Shown here: in pieces, positions 34,739-46,570 of the stretch | Numbering within the stretch: position 1 is the stretch's first letter | Layout of the letters: every line of letters begins with the position of its first letter | Origin: Rhodosorus marinus | Taxonomy: Eukaryota; Rhodophyta; Stylonematophyceae; Stylonematales; Stylonemataceae | Reading direction: 5' to 3' | DNA length: 64,000 bases | Assembly: GCA_029953675.1 (NCBI GenBank) | Contig: JAMWBK010000001.1 | Coordinates: forward strand, 285,001-349,000 | Notes under the pieces: model-generated | The model's database searches: none | Told to the model about the DNA's origin: nothing | What the model saw: the letters and a program-made list of their open reading frames with translations, nothing else | Translations under genes and position numbers: made by a program

Positions 34739-37700
34739 TTTAGTACACGTTCGACAATGAAAACCGTCTCTAACCCATCTGTATGTTGAAGCTGGGGATC
34801 TTCCCGTACCTCACACGCTCATCAGACCCCCTTGACCCTTTCTTTTTGTCCTTTACTATTCACGTGCTACTAGAATCCCATACAATCTTCCACACAAAAT
34901 TTCTTTCCAAACAGTCCGAGCAAACCCGAACCCCCCCCCTCTCCCAGCCATACAAAAACAGCTTCCTCTTCCCAGACGCAATCGGTATAATTTGTTCTTG
35001 TCGGCTAGGTCTTTAGCAACCCCCCAGTTCCCAATTTTGTGTTCCCTTGAAAACAAGTTCTATTAAGCGCATTTCTCATCCAAGGGCTTGCCAGAGAGAA
35101 GGCCATATATTTTTCAGCACTGGATCTGGATAAAAATACCCACCCCCCCCTACCCCCTTTTTTCGCCGAGGTTGTCAAACGTCAAGGCTGCGGAAGTTCC
35201 TATCAAGAAAACTAGCTCAACCAATCAGGTACTATCTTGTTTTGGATTGAAAATCTGAAGAAATTGGGGAAGATATATATTTTTTTAAACAATTTCAAAT
35301 AGATTGGGGAGAATGCGACGCCCAGGGGTTGCAAAGAAAGTTTGTCTTTTTCTGTAGTGGTGTGGTTGCAAAATTCGCTTCTAGCAAAAGAACGAAATAT
35401 CAATATCAGCTCCCCCATCGTCCAAGGCGATTCAGTTCCTAGTTGACAATCCTAAAAACTGCTCGGGGTGTTAACGCTGACAGAGGATTCGTCGGCGGTG
35501 AAGGGAGAGACACTGTAGTTTCTGTTTCTCGTGGGTGGCACTGAGCCTGCCGCGTTGCGGCTTCTACCTTAGAGCTGTAGTCAAGTTCTTGACTGGAAGA
35601 AACTCAGAAGTTGTGTCTCTCGCTCTCTCTGTTGAGATTTTCCATATTGTAGTCATCATCGTCATATTTTGTTCAGAGACAGAAACCCTGCTCGGAAGAA
35701 GGCTATGCTAGACCGAGAGAACGGGGCCTCTAAAACTAAGGCGGCATAGAGAACGCCACAGCACGGAACTCAGCGAAGAGAGGTAACGCGTGTGAGTCTC
35801 ATCGTGCCGCGAAAAGAGTCCCGAGGTCATGCCGCGCTGAACTCTCAACCCACCCGAATACCTCGATGAGAAGCGGAACAGGCGGTTGTGACACAGCCGA
35901 TACAGCCGATTGCAAGATGGTCACATTCGTAAGGGCTTGGTACACAACCTCCTTGTGACGGCCGTGATTCGAGCATCTGCACCACACTTTCGAGTCGGAA
36001 GGTAAAAACTAACCCGAGGCGAGAAGGCTGGGAAGAGCACATCGGCAAATTTCGCCTTTGAACACAGAATGCTAATGAACGTTTTTAGGAAAGCTGCTGA
36101 AGGCAAGTTAACCATTTTCTGCACCCCCAGAACGAACGGGTAAACACCACTCAATTGTTTTTATTGTACATTCTTTAGCCACGAACAGTTCTCAAGAAAA
36201 CGACAGTTCACATCTGTCCGTTGTTCAATTACGCAAGTTGAGCTTGTTGGCTATGAGGACGAAGCCTAAAAAGCCTAGTTTTTGAAAGAATAGGGATATT
36301 ATAACTTTTTGGGGTAGTTTCATATTTTATCTTGTTGTTTTGAAATTATACTTCGATAAGCTGGGTTCGGAATACAAAATCTAGGAAAGCACAATTGGGG
36401 GCGCTTACGGAAAGAATCTTGGCAAGTGATTTTTCAACCTGGATTTTTGCCGAGTGTTGGTGCACTGGAAGCTTGAATATCTGTTGAAACTGGGGATCGA
36501 CCGTCGATTAAAAAAAATATAAAATCTACATGTATGAGTAGTCTATCTCACTAACTGGCAAGAACCTCAAGTGCCCGACAGCGGATTTTGGACTAATGAC
36601 AAGGTAAGCGTAAAAAAAGATCCATTGTTCATGCAATCAGCTTGATTTTTCATTTCGTTAGGGGTACGAACGGTTGACGGAAACTACAGAACCCCGACCC
36701 CCTTCTGTGAGCCTCCTTTTTCTACGATCGCAACTATTAATTAGAATCAATTGATTTTGCACAATAGCGAGCGCTTGCTAACCGTCTTTCCTTTTTTTTT
36801 AGTGGTTGTGTGTGCCCAAAAGAAGTTCATTCACGAAAATCGCGCTGGGTGAGGAACGAGCGTAAACAAATGACGTTTTTATAAACATTCAAGAAAAAGT
36901 GAAGCGTACGCATTTTACGAAAAAGAAAGAAGAACCTCATCCCCAAGAAAATCCTACTTCAACCATGAAAGGAAAAAAAGCCTGAGGAAATTTCCCCCAC
37001 TTGCACAACCCTGCTTTCCGTTTCCTTCGTCATGTTTTGTTCCGATCGCAGAAAACAGAAACAACACGCACAGCTGAGTTTCAAATGCCTTGACCAGTTT
37101 ATGAAACTTCCCACCCCCCCCCCTTTTTTTCCATCAAGACAACTTTCTTGCGCGGCATTCGAACTCTTTTTTCAAGAGTATTTTTTTCTCACTTTCTGAT
37201 TTCCCTTGAAAAGAAGAAACCTTTTGATGGTTATGTCCACTTTCAAAAACGTCTCAAAAACTGCAATTTTTGCATAAGTAAGCGAAAAGCGAGGGTATCG
37301 TCTTGTTCTATACACCCGGGGGTTTAAATGGCTTCCAAGTTTCTGTAACCGACAACGCTTCTCAGCTGAAATTAAGTTTCCAACAGTTTTCAAGTTTCAA
37401 AAACAAAAGGGGAAAGAAAGGATAAATTTCACCGCTGAGGGTGGAAAATTGCGGTCGATTAATTGCTCCCCGCCCGAAACCCCACCATTTTCGGCACTAA
37501 ATTCGAAGATTCATGTGCCCGTATTGAGCGTTGTCAGCCTCATCCAAAAGGCCCCACACACCCCCACCTCTCGGGGTACTGCGCCAAACACTTTCTCCTT
37601 TGTTAAAAGTTTTTGTCAACCTCATTCGAATGACCTTTAGTCTCTCTTTCCCTTAACGAGTTTACAAAACCTTCTTCGTCTGATAAGAATTACATGTAAC

Positions 37701-37921
37701 CCACCTCAGCCCCCCTTCCCCCCCCCTCCAAACGCCCAGCCCCCTTTGCAGGGTTGTTGGTAAAGGGCTGCTAGTCGTCGCTCTTACGCACCTGTTTTTA
37801 TGTCAGTCAGTGTGGGTTTTTGAAAGTCAATTGTACTTTGTACTTTGAAACGAGCAAAACCCATGCAAAAGGGAGCGCAGAGGACAGAATTATCTTCCTG
37901 ACACGTTCAGCTGGGTTACGT

Positions 37922-37962
37922 TTGGGGGAAGCAAGGAGGGCGGGGTGGGGGTTGGGGGGTGT
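37922..37962 (+). other. Potential G-quadruplex tract
   Basis: At least five runs of three or more G (ggggg, ggg, gggg, ggggg, gggggg) occur within about 40 nt, mostly separated by one or two bases. It lies on the sense strand about 0.8 kb upstream of the MYB gene. Confidence 0.6.
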
Positions 37963-38264
37963 GGTTGGTGTGTTTGTGTTGGACTGAAGGTTGTAATGAT
38001 TTGGAAAAATAGTAAATCGTGAAAGTTCAGTTCGGGGCGGGGTTAAGTTCTTTTTTATTCAAAAACGTTTTAGAGGATGATGGACTGTTGTGGTCCCTCA
38101 CTCACAAACCACCAGGCTTTTGGGGGAGGAGGGGAGAGGAAGGATACGAGATACAGTAAGAATTTTTCGTTCTCTGAGAGTGCTGCTACTTGTCAATTGC
38201 CGTTGCGCCCACTGGGAGCAACTGTGTATGTACTAAACGGTGTGTCGACCGGATGAGCCAGTCG

Positions 38265-38450
38265 TCAGCTTAGCTTTGCGCTCTGGAAATGAAAATACAC
38301 ATGGCCGTACCTTTGTGAAAAATATCCGATTTTGTTAGATTGGATGCCTTTCGCGGTTTTCTGGGCGAGGGAAGACAACCTCTCCCTCGGTTTTTTTTTC
38401 TTTTCGGTGTCCAGGAGATCGCCTGCAGAAGCACGACGGCTGTACGACAT
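38265..38450 (-). CDS. Possible small protein or first exon
   Basis: An ATG-started 61-residue frame has a soluble, charged N-terminus (MSYSRRASAGDLLDTEKKKK) that looks protein-like. Downstream partner exons were not found and no homologue is recognised. It may be chance. Confidence 0.2.
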   Translation of the reverse strand: MSYSRRASAGDLLDTEKKKKPRERLSSLAQKTAKGIQSNKIGYFSQRYGHVYFHFQSAKLS

Positions 38451-38786
38451 GTCGACAAGGCTTAGGTGAAGGAGTTGTGTGTGCGTTGGATATGGTCATT
38501 GATTACGGATGGAGTTGTGGATGAGACAGGTGGGGTGAGGGTGGTGTACTGGGATTGGATGGACTGGGTCTTCGCCCGTCCGCTTAGGAAAGATGTGAGG
38601 TTTGAAGCGCTTGCACCGAAGAGCAACGGAAAAAGCATGAATTGAGGAAACGTGGTTCAGTGGGTTGGGATAGCAGGCGGCGTATTCGTAGGGTAGGTGC
38701 GGTGATCGTAAGCGCGAATAGAGACGCAGAGGAGATAGTCCTCAGGGATAGGTTTTTAGGACGTTGGGTCCCTACAGAGAGTCCCG

Positions 38787-40018
38787 ATGAATATTAGCGA
38801 CCTTGTGGACAAGGAGAACGATTCATTGGATGGGACCCTCGGCTCTGTACAGATTCGCAAGGATCCCAAGGTGACCCAAAAGGTCACGGAGAGTCGAGCT
38901 AGCAAATCCAGCGAAAGAGTGAGTGCATGCAAGCAAGGCGAGCTCGATCATGCAAATCGACTTCAGTAGGAAACGCGTTGAGATACTGTCTCCTCCCCAG
39001 CTAGTTGCCCGTTGAAAGACAAAGTCTGTCGCTATCAATGCTAAAACCTTCTACCTTCATCTGCTCAGAGGGGGTTGTCGGATCCGAACCAACCGAAGAA
39101 AAACCACACGACTCGACCATGGACGCTGGAGGAAGATAGAAAGCTCGAAATGCTGTATAACAGCATGTCGGAGAATATGAGCAGTAGCAAAAGGTGGAGC
39201 CGAATCGCCTCACAGATGGAAGGGCGAAAAGGAAAACAGTGCAGGGAAAGGTGGGAAATCTTTGTAGTGCCAAACTGACACAATGAATGACTATTGACTA
39301 ACAGTGCGTTCTGCCCTACACTGTTTTGTCGCGTAGATGGTTGAATCAATTGAAGCCGGGTATTCGTCGAGAGTCGTGGACGGTGGAAGAGGAGGAAACC
39401 CTTCACGAGAGGCACAAGGAGCTTGGTACGTGCACATGGCGTCGAATTCGCGTTCTTGTCAGTGCCTCTAAACAGTGGATTGTTCCCCTCCTCTGCGTTC
39501 TAGGCAACAAGTGGGTTGAAATAGCAAAGTACTTACCCGGAAGAACTGATAATGCTGTTAAGAACCATTGGAACTCGATGATCCGGAAACGGACTCGACG
39601 AGAAAACAACGTACACCCGAGAAAGAGGGCCTCAACTGCGTCGAGATCAATAGCTCGGTCTTCGGACACGGGCTCCTCACCACACGTCGGGTCTGGAAGG
39701 GTGCACGATGCTAGGTATGACAGCGGAACTATAGTGTGGGCGGACTTGACAGCTCAGGGCGACAGTGCGAATGTGAATGCTGCGAAGGAGTCCTCTAAAT
39801 TATCAGTGAGGTCGAAGTCCGCACTAGGGCCCAGTCGCGAGCCAGGAAAGCCACGCGTAGGAAGGCAAAGAGAACCAAGAACAGTGAGCGGATCAGGTGG
39901 CAACCCCCTTGTCACACTCGCCTCTGCTGCTTTGGTGAGTGATGACTCTGCAAACGACGTATCGGATGAAAACGTGAGGAACCGCAAAGCGCGATTCAGC
40001 AATCAATTCAGTTATTGA
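38787..40018 (+). CDS. R2R3-type MYB transcription factor
   Basis: This is a predicted DNA-binding regulator. Exons 38787-38918, 39069-39250, 39337-39425 and 39504-40018 join in phase to about 305 residues. After a 50-residue N-terminus come two MYB repeats. The first has [15 protein letters not shown] and [17 protein letters not shown]; the second has [40 protein letters not shown] and W in the last helix. The regularly spaced tryptophans and the [11 protein letters not shown] recognition helix are typical of the family. The remaining C-terminal half is Ser/Arg-rich and of low complexity, as usual for MYB factors. An AATAAA lies about 225 bp past the stop. Confidence 0.9.
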
Positions 40019-40243
40019 GAATAGGTCCATCCTGTGTCTTTGTTGTTTGTACAGGATTCCTCTGGAAGCGAGTAGTGTCGAAGATTGCTCGCCGTCTCCG
40101 ACTGTTTTTGTACATCTGTGTGAATATTATGTGAGGGGGCGCGGTGGAACTGGACCTCTTGAAGCTTGCCTTAGTTCTCATGCGCCCGAATTTTGTTACA
40201 CATCAACAAGTGTAGTGTATAGGATTGCGTTACCAAATTAACG

Positions 40244-40249
40244 AATAAA
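40244..40249 (+). promoter_or_regulatory. Putative polyadenylation signal (AATAAA)
   Basis: The hexamer occurs 226 bp downstream of the MYB stop, inside the convergent gap of 535 bp. Confidence 0.4.
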
Positions 40250-40553
40250 GTAGCGGAAACCCGTTTGCTCCAAGGCTTTCTCCCATTTCATGCTTGTATC
40301 GAAGATCTGCGGGTCGTATGCTCGCTGTCCTTGGGGAGACTACTTCATACAACTCACGTCCAATGTTTATCGAACAGCTGCCAAGTTCAGATTTTGCTTA
40401 GATTCCATTTCATCTCGACGCTGTGGACTCCTGGGCTGCAACATCTCCGCCTCAATTCACGACGTAGCTAATGAAGTGCCTTCTGGAAGGGCATGAGCAG
40501 GCGAAAGGGAATTTTCCTCCTTGCATATCATCCTGTGCAGTTTAATCCCATTT

Positions 40554-41109
40554 TCAATTCACTCCTACTTGTGGTGTCACCTGGATCTTATACCGTTTCT
40601 GAAGCTCCCCAAGCTCGTTTTCTTTCGTTTGGACCTGCTTCTGAAGAGTTTGAATGGCTTCTTCAATCTGCAAAGTGAACGAAATCGAACAGAGTCAGCA
40701 TCGTGTCCTGAAGGTGAGAAGGAAGCAAACCGCTTCGGTCGTCAGTTGCTCACGTTTTTCTTCTTCTCCTCAAGAACGGGTACTACCGATTCAACGTTAG
40801 ACTCTACTAAGACTTCCCCTACTTGTTGCCAACACTTCCTTGATCCGTTCAATCCATTCAACTGAGTTAGTACAAGTCTATAACATTGCGAACAACAACC
40901 AGCAAGCACGTTCAAGTTAGTACAAGGTCTTGGCCCATCCTGGATAACGTTGAGTATCTTAAATCGTCGTACTCGTGCTCGGATTTGTCCGCATCGATTT
41001 CTGCGATCTTCGAGTACAGGTCTTGCAACTCCCGTTTCAGATTGCCGAAAACCTGGACCACCCTCTTCTGCTCTTCCGTCACCTCCGCCCCACCTTCGTT
41101 TTCCGCCAT
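40554..41109 (-). CDS. PFDN2: Prefoldin subunit 2
   Basis: This is a beta-type subunit of the hexameric prefoldin chaperone that hands unfolded actin and tubulin to the cytosolic chaperonin. Exons 41109-40973, 40877-40754 and 40667-40554 join in phase to 124 residues. The first coiled-coil helix contains FGNLKRELQDLYSKIAEID. The conserved hairpin follows, RKCWQQVGEVLVESNVESVV, equivalent to the RKCYRMVGGVLVERTV stretch of other subunit 2 proteins. The C-terminal helix is IEEAIQTLQKQVQTKENELG. It is shorter than animal versions but complete. An ORF extension upstream of the first ATG is probably the 5' leader. Confidence 0.93.
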
Positions 41110-41780
41110 TTTGCTTGCTAGGAAGTAATGATCATCCCTATAAGATACTACCTCCGAATAGGTACACCAAGCACCCGCCCCAGCACTATCTAATTGAAAC
41201 GATGCGGCGGATCGGAGACGGACATTCAGACCCGAAGCGCGATACGGTTGATCCTTCTCATTCGCCGAAAGGAGGACGTTGCGCATTCATGAGACGAGCA
41301 AGAAGCGTCTATAAATTTCTGTCTTCTACTGGGATCTTCAGTTGATCATTAAAGCTCGATCAGTAACCAGGCGATGAGTTTCTCTGCTGCACCCCACGGG
41401 CGACGCGAAGGATATGCGCCAACTGTTTCTTGCATTCTCGCTCGAAACAAGGGCGAGATTGAAATTCGAATTTACCAGTGCCAGTCGATTCTACGATTAC
41501 AGAGGCGGGGAGAAAGTCACGCCAGCCATAACAGCGACGCTGCTTGCGACAATGGACAAGCCTTCTAATCAAAGTCTGCGGAGGTTCACGACGCCCGCTT
41601 GATTTTCAGAAGAAAAAGCGCATGAAGTTTATTGATTGAAATCAATCAATAACTCAATAAACCGAAAGTCATTTTTTCTTTGGAAATTGAGGTCGAAGTA
41701 TCTCCTCCAAAGCCCAATTCTCAGGTCTTCTTGACCGTTTGTTCTTTGAGGCCGGCAAGCTATTATTGTTGAGGATTGTC
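41110..41780. other. Divergent spacer
   Basis: It holds the prefoldin promoter. A plus-strand frame 41414-41602 has a few protein-like features (EKVTPAITATLLATMD) but no recognisable domain and no ATG at its start, so it is not called. Confidence 0.4.
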
Positions 41781-42251
41781 AATGACCGTGGAGGACGTGG
41801 GCACGCGACGCGAAAAGCCAAAGGCGAGGCTCATTGTGGGTGGTCACAGATATCCACAAAAGGCATATACGGTTTATAGATCCCCAACAGCAGAGCTTGG
41901 TAGGTGAGCTTGCTTTTTTTACATCGCAAGCACAGCACTACATGGTCTCACTGCTACGCGCTCCTGGTGGACCCAGTTACCCTAGTCTTCGTATTCGGAG
42001 AAACGAGACCCAAGGGGCTAAAAAAAAGGAAAAAAAGTGGTGGTTATCGTAACAGTGTTTACGAGTTTAGGTTCTATAGACGCAATATGATCGTGCTCTT
42101 GAAGATCGCATTGCTGCTCTTAGTGCTATCGAACGTCGACGTTTCCCAGGCATCAAAGTTGGGAGAAATATTCCGTTTCCTTGCCATGGCCCGCCAGCGT
42201 GGAGACACTCGGTTTCCATCGTTTAGATCTAATCAAATCCAGCGAACATAA
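41781..42251 (+). CDS. Candidate small single-pass membrane protein
   Basis: An ATG at 41781 opens a 39-codon basic exon (MTVEDVGTRREKPKARLIVG) ending at a gtaggt donor near 41899. An exon beginning at CACAGCACTAC continues in phase with SLLRAPGGPSYPSLRIRRNE and a Lys-rich end. A further in-phase join through a very short intron (31 nt) would add the membrane segment IVLLKIALLLLVLSNVDVS and a basic tail ending NQIQRT. Without that last join the product is about 80 residues and soluble. The ATG at 42087 could also start a separate 54-residue secreted peptide. The function is unknown. Confidence 0.35.
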
Positions 42252-43735
42252 GTCCTGCGAGTGGATTCACGTTGTTGATTGAGGTTAAAATGTCATGATG
42301 GTGGGATCGTTCCTGTCCAGCTAGAACGCTGGACGTATCCCCACGGACGGGGGATAAAGAATAAAAGCGAGTTTCTGCGTGGAATCCAGGTAGTTCAGTT
42401 TGGCCTAGCTTGAGAATGCGGTGGTGCTCCTCCGGAGCTGATGTTATTGTCCAAACTATCGTGTCACTGGAGGGCATGGTTTGGAGACGGGGCAGCCCTC
42501 TCGACTCTCAGCTCACAAAAACGCAGACTCTTACGCATGCTGATAAGTTCAAGCCAGAGCAACATAGAACCACACCGATCTGACCGGAATGAAGCAGGTC
42601 CTAGACCACTTTCTTGGACAAGTTTCAGAACTTGTTCGGTAGCAGCGCAAATGTGAACTGTGACTAAATTCCGTAACGCCCGCACGTACGGACACGCGGA
42701 CGGCCTGTGAGACAAGAAACCATAGAGTAGCCCCCCAAGCTAGATGTACTGGCAGCGAGGGGTTTACGAATAGCTGTTTACACACAGAGCAAGCAGCTCA
42801 TTACGCGAGATTCAACAGCCACCGAAAAAGGACGAAAAATCTACACCAATAAAGTATTCAAACCCCAATGAGCATAGAGCATATTCTCTTCGTCTAAAAA
42901 ACAATCATAATACGAATGCTGCTTTCATCCCGGTGTCTGATCTACTAGCAAACAGTTTCTTTTTTTAGAGCATGAGTCAGTCCAAAATGTCCTTAATTAA
43001 AAATCCCGGATCAAATTACGACATCAATTGCCTTTTCTTGGCATCCATAGACCCCCAAAGATCTACTCGAAGTGCAATATGATCTAAATATAGAAAATAA
43101 CTTGGATAATTGTGTCTTATTTATGAAATACGATCAAGAACTGGTCATTTCTCAACTGACTTCCGCTCACAAATTGATCCTAACCAACACACCAATCACA
43201 TCGAATTCTATTGAAATATACTCTTCCCTGGTAAGGTAGAAGAGGCCATTTAAGTAGAGAAATGGAAGATCTCTCAAACATCCGTTAAATTTCGACGAAT
43301 CATCTACGGTAATGAATATGGTCTATTTTTTACTTTTTGATAGACTAGATTGCTCTTGATTGCCGATGGTTGTTTTCTATTAATATCGCCTTTTTAGGTG
43401 GTTGTTTATTAATGATGGTAGCGTTTGGATCTGTGTTGGAAGGGGCCATCTGGACTGGGCATATAGGGCGGAGTTGGTTTCTTTTTCGGTGGAGGTGGTA
43501 GAGTCGAAGCTGGAATCTGCTTGGCGTAGTAGGACGGACGGTACGTGGAACTTGATAACGAAAGCCAGGGCGGAAGAGTTTTTGAAGATCGTCAAAAGAA
43601 GGCACGCTTTTTTTGGTTGGTTTTTCTTTGGAGTCTGCGTTTTTCTATTTGAGTATGGATGGTTAGTGGAACGGAGCTGGAATTCTTCAACCGCTTTCTG
43701 GAGATTTTCTCGTAAGGAGAGTGGTTGCTGTAGAT
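42252..43735. other. Gap upstream of MFS gene
   Basis: AT-rich, especially 42780-43340. An AATAAA at 42848-42853 could end the preceding transcript. No gene was recognised. Confidence 0.45.
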
Positions 43736-46254
43736 ATGGACAACAGTCGACTCTCTCAGGGTTGGGTGATGGTATTCACCGCCGGCTTACTGAATTGTCT
43801 GCAGGCTGGAACTTTCTTCATGGCCCCTACAACCCTCATGCCGCTGATTGTCAAGGACTTTGACCTCACAATTGCGCAAGCATCTATTCCTATAGCGATT
43901 GGAAAACTCTGCTATGTCTTGTTTCTTATTCCTGGAGGAATCCTTGTCGACCAGTTAAGCCCAGACAAACACCTGCGCAAATTCGGACGAGGACCGTGCT
44001 AACTGCAAAACGCGATCTGGTTCTCACTTGTACACAGCTTTGGGGTCCGGTATTGCTTGTCGATAGCATTTCTGGGCTTGGCAATCCTGACATCTGTGTA
44101 CGGGGCGTTCGTCAACACGTTTGCAGAAATCATCCTCATGCACATAGCACTCTCCGCGTTTTCTTCAACCTCCGGTGTTCCTGTCTATGCTGTGGTGGTT
44201 GCAAGCTGGTTCACAGAGAAGCTCGGTCTTGCGATGGGAATGGTCCTCTCTGGGTTCAGCTTGGCTGGGACTGCGATCCCGGCAATCCTGGCCCCCATTG
44301 CGCGAGTCTATGGATGGCGCGTCGCGATGGGAACGATGAGTTCATTGCTCTGGTTCGTAGCTTTGCCGCTGAGCTTCTTCGTGCTTAAAGAAAAGCCGGG
44401 CAAGGACGTAAGCAATAGCAAACTCAAGTGGTTTTTTTGTGTTCATTTCTGCGGACTGATCACCGTTATTCCCCTGGTACAAACGCAGCCTCATGAAGAC
44501 TTTACACCCGCTCGCGCAACTGTCATGGATGAGGTCGAACTCGAGCTGGAGGACCGAGGACTCGGTTTGAACTCTCAGGAGAAGTATTTATTTGCCCTTT
44601 TCTCGATTGCGTACTTTGCACTGCAATACCAATCTGGTATGCCAGCGCCTGTCCTACCTACCGCGAAGGACTAGTCGTTGATACAATGGCTCGAACAGAT
44701 GTATGCGTATCGTTTGACAATTCTTCGCTTGTTCTTTCCGGTCACACTCCGAAAGGATGTTTTCAGGAGAACATTTTGTACTTCCTTCATACTGATCAAG
44801 GCCTAGAGATTTCAACGGCCTCTCTGTTTCTCTCGGCGCTCAACTTTGGTGCCTTTGCCGCGAAGCTCTTCGGTGGGTATCTCGGGGATATGTAAGCTCT
44901 TCAACAGCGCTTGTGGTTGCATACTAAACCGGGTCTAACGAAGATTCTCCCCCTCGCCCCGTGACTTGCTAAGGTTCGATCGGTTCAATATGGCAGTTAT
45001 CCTGTCACTGTTCAATACTGCCGGCATCTTGATGCTGTACATTTCTTCACCAGTGCCAAGTTTATCCAACAACTTTATTTTCCTTTTCTCTTTCTCGGTT
45101 CTGTTTGGGTAAGCTCGTTCCATGATTTTCAACTTCTGCGAACGCGATGGTCCCGGCCTAGGTACTGGTTTTCTGACATGAGTGGATGCTCCTCGTCTTT
45201 CTTAGGATTGGTTACGGCTCAACGTTCAACGCACTCTACTCAATTGCCCCGGTTGCTTTCGGAAAAGCAGGGTTGGGACGAATCCAGTCATCACTTTTTG
45301 CTGTTGGGCTGACTGGCAACGCCGTAGGTTCCGTGTTCACAGGTAAGACTTGTTTGTTTGTCTGGATGGTGGTAGAGGAACGGCAATCGCAAGTATCGCA
45401 TTCAGTCGTTCTGATTCGCACTTTGATGATCAGGTATCTTGAGAACGCAGACGGGAGACTACAGATTGGCCTTCATGGTTGCACTACTCCTGAGCGTTTT
45501 TACCGCCGCCGTGTTGTTGATGATCTCATGTTCAAAGATCGCGAGGAATATTCGGGAAGAGCAATACCTTGAACAGTTGACTGGTAGGATCTTAAATATC
45601 GCTGCGTTCTTCGGTTGTTCGTACGGTTTTTTTTCGTTTTTTTCGACTGTTCTTGCATCGAAGCCGCTTGGACCGGTATCCCTTTCTAAGCGTGTAGTAG
45701 AAGCCATTGCACGGTTCCCGTCTCTCGTTCCCGCTCAGGAATAACCGTGAGTTGATGGTTTACCTCTTCGTTATGCTTTTTTTGCAACACAGGCGCGAGC
45801 ACCGAGAGCCTCTTCGGGGGGGTTAGTGAAGATTTTGTATCGGTTTCCTCCTTTGACAGTGTGTACGCCACACGACAGTCATACTGGCAGAAAATGCGCA
45901 ACAGGACCTTCAATACCTTCGTGGCACTCCGGACTGGGTACGGCCAGAATAGCGGTGGATCAGTCCATGGAATGAAGAGATCTGAAACTTTCTTGAACAT
46001 GATGAGGAGTGGGTTGATAGGGTAAGTCTTCTCATCGAGCAAATCGGTAAGGAGAACTCCATCTTGTCTCGTCTCACATGCATGCGATCGACGTTAGGAA
46101 CACTATGGAGTTCACCGGGGTGGAGGATACCCAGCCTAGATCAACCGGGCTTGGCGGGAGTAGGAGCATCGGACGCTTCAACGCCGAGTACAGAACAGAT
46201 TTGTCAAGACCGACCTCGCGTTCCAACCTCCTCGGTCGTGATCCGCGATGGTGA
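43736..46254 (+). CDS. Major facilitator superfamily transporter, monocarboxylate/oxalate-formate-like
   Basis: This is a predicted twelve-segment membrane transporter. It starts MDNSRLSQGWVMVFTAGLLN, and membrane segments follow through several exons: IPIAIGKLCYVLFLIPGGIL, then the loop with SWFTEKLGLAMGM and FSLAGTAIPAILAPIARVYG. An acidic cytoplasmic loop (EVELELEDRG) sits between the halves. The second half has FLSALNFGAFAAKLFGGYLG, ILSLFNTAGILMLYISS, IGYGSTFNALYSIAPVAFG and a last segment LAFMVALLLSVFTAAVLLM. A long hydrophilic C-terminal tail follows through two exons, ending NLLGRDPRW at 46254. Exons near 44640-44770 could not be fully resolved. The substrate is unknown; the subfamily call rests on the W-F-x-x-K-L-G-L-A-M-G loop and is tentative. 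Confidence 0.8.
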
Positions 46255-46570
46255 GGGTGAGGGGTCAAGCGAGAGTAAGGAGGAGCACCTGTCCATCCTC
46301 GGCAGATAGGTCAACAGTACTAGTGCCATGGAAATGTTCCTCAATCTATTTTGCTTTTTGCGAGAGTAGCTGTTCCCCTTTTCCCACGCATATACCAATG
46401 CCTTATTTAAGACCTTATTCTCTGCATTGAGAAGACTGCGCCGTCGGGGAATACGACGCGACTAGTTCATCTGCAAGCATCACGCCAGCAATGCCTGGCA
46501 TGTCCAGCTCGAATATTTTATTTGAAACAAGACTTATCAGCGAAGGTATATTATCTGTTGAAGTTAATAG

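Larger units (their letters stand above)
33141..38786. other. Gene-poor 5.6-kb stretch
   Basis: No intact gene was recognised. It contains short frames near 33490-33860 without domains, a diverged duplicated block near 34040-34240, a CT microsatellite at 34714-34738, long C runs near 34930, 35144, 37105 and 37711, a guanine-rich tract at 37922-37962, and a possible first exon on the minus strand at 38450. Regions 34750-35450 and 36150-37450 are AT-rich with many homopolymer tracts. Confidence 0.45.

Noticed and set aside
34930-37730. Repeated C runs considered as a CRISPR-like or telomeric array
   Set aside because: The runs are irregular homopolymers without constant repeats or spacers and do not match a telomere unit.
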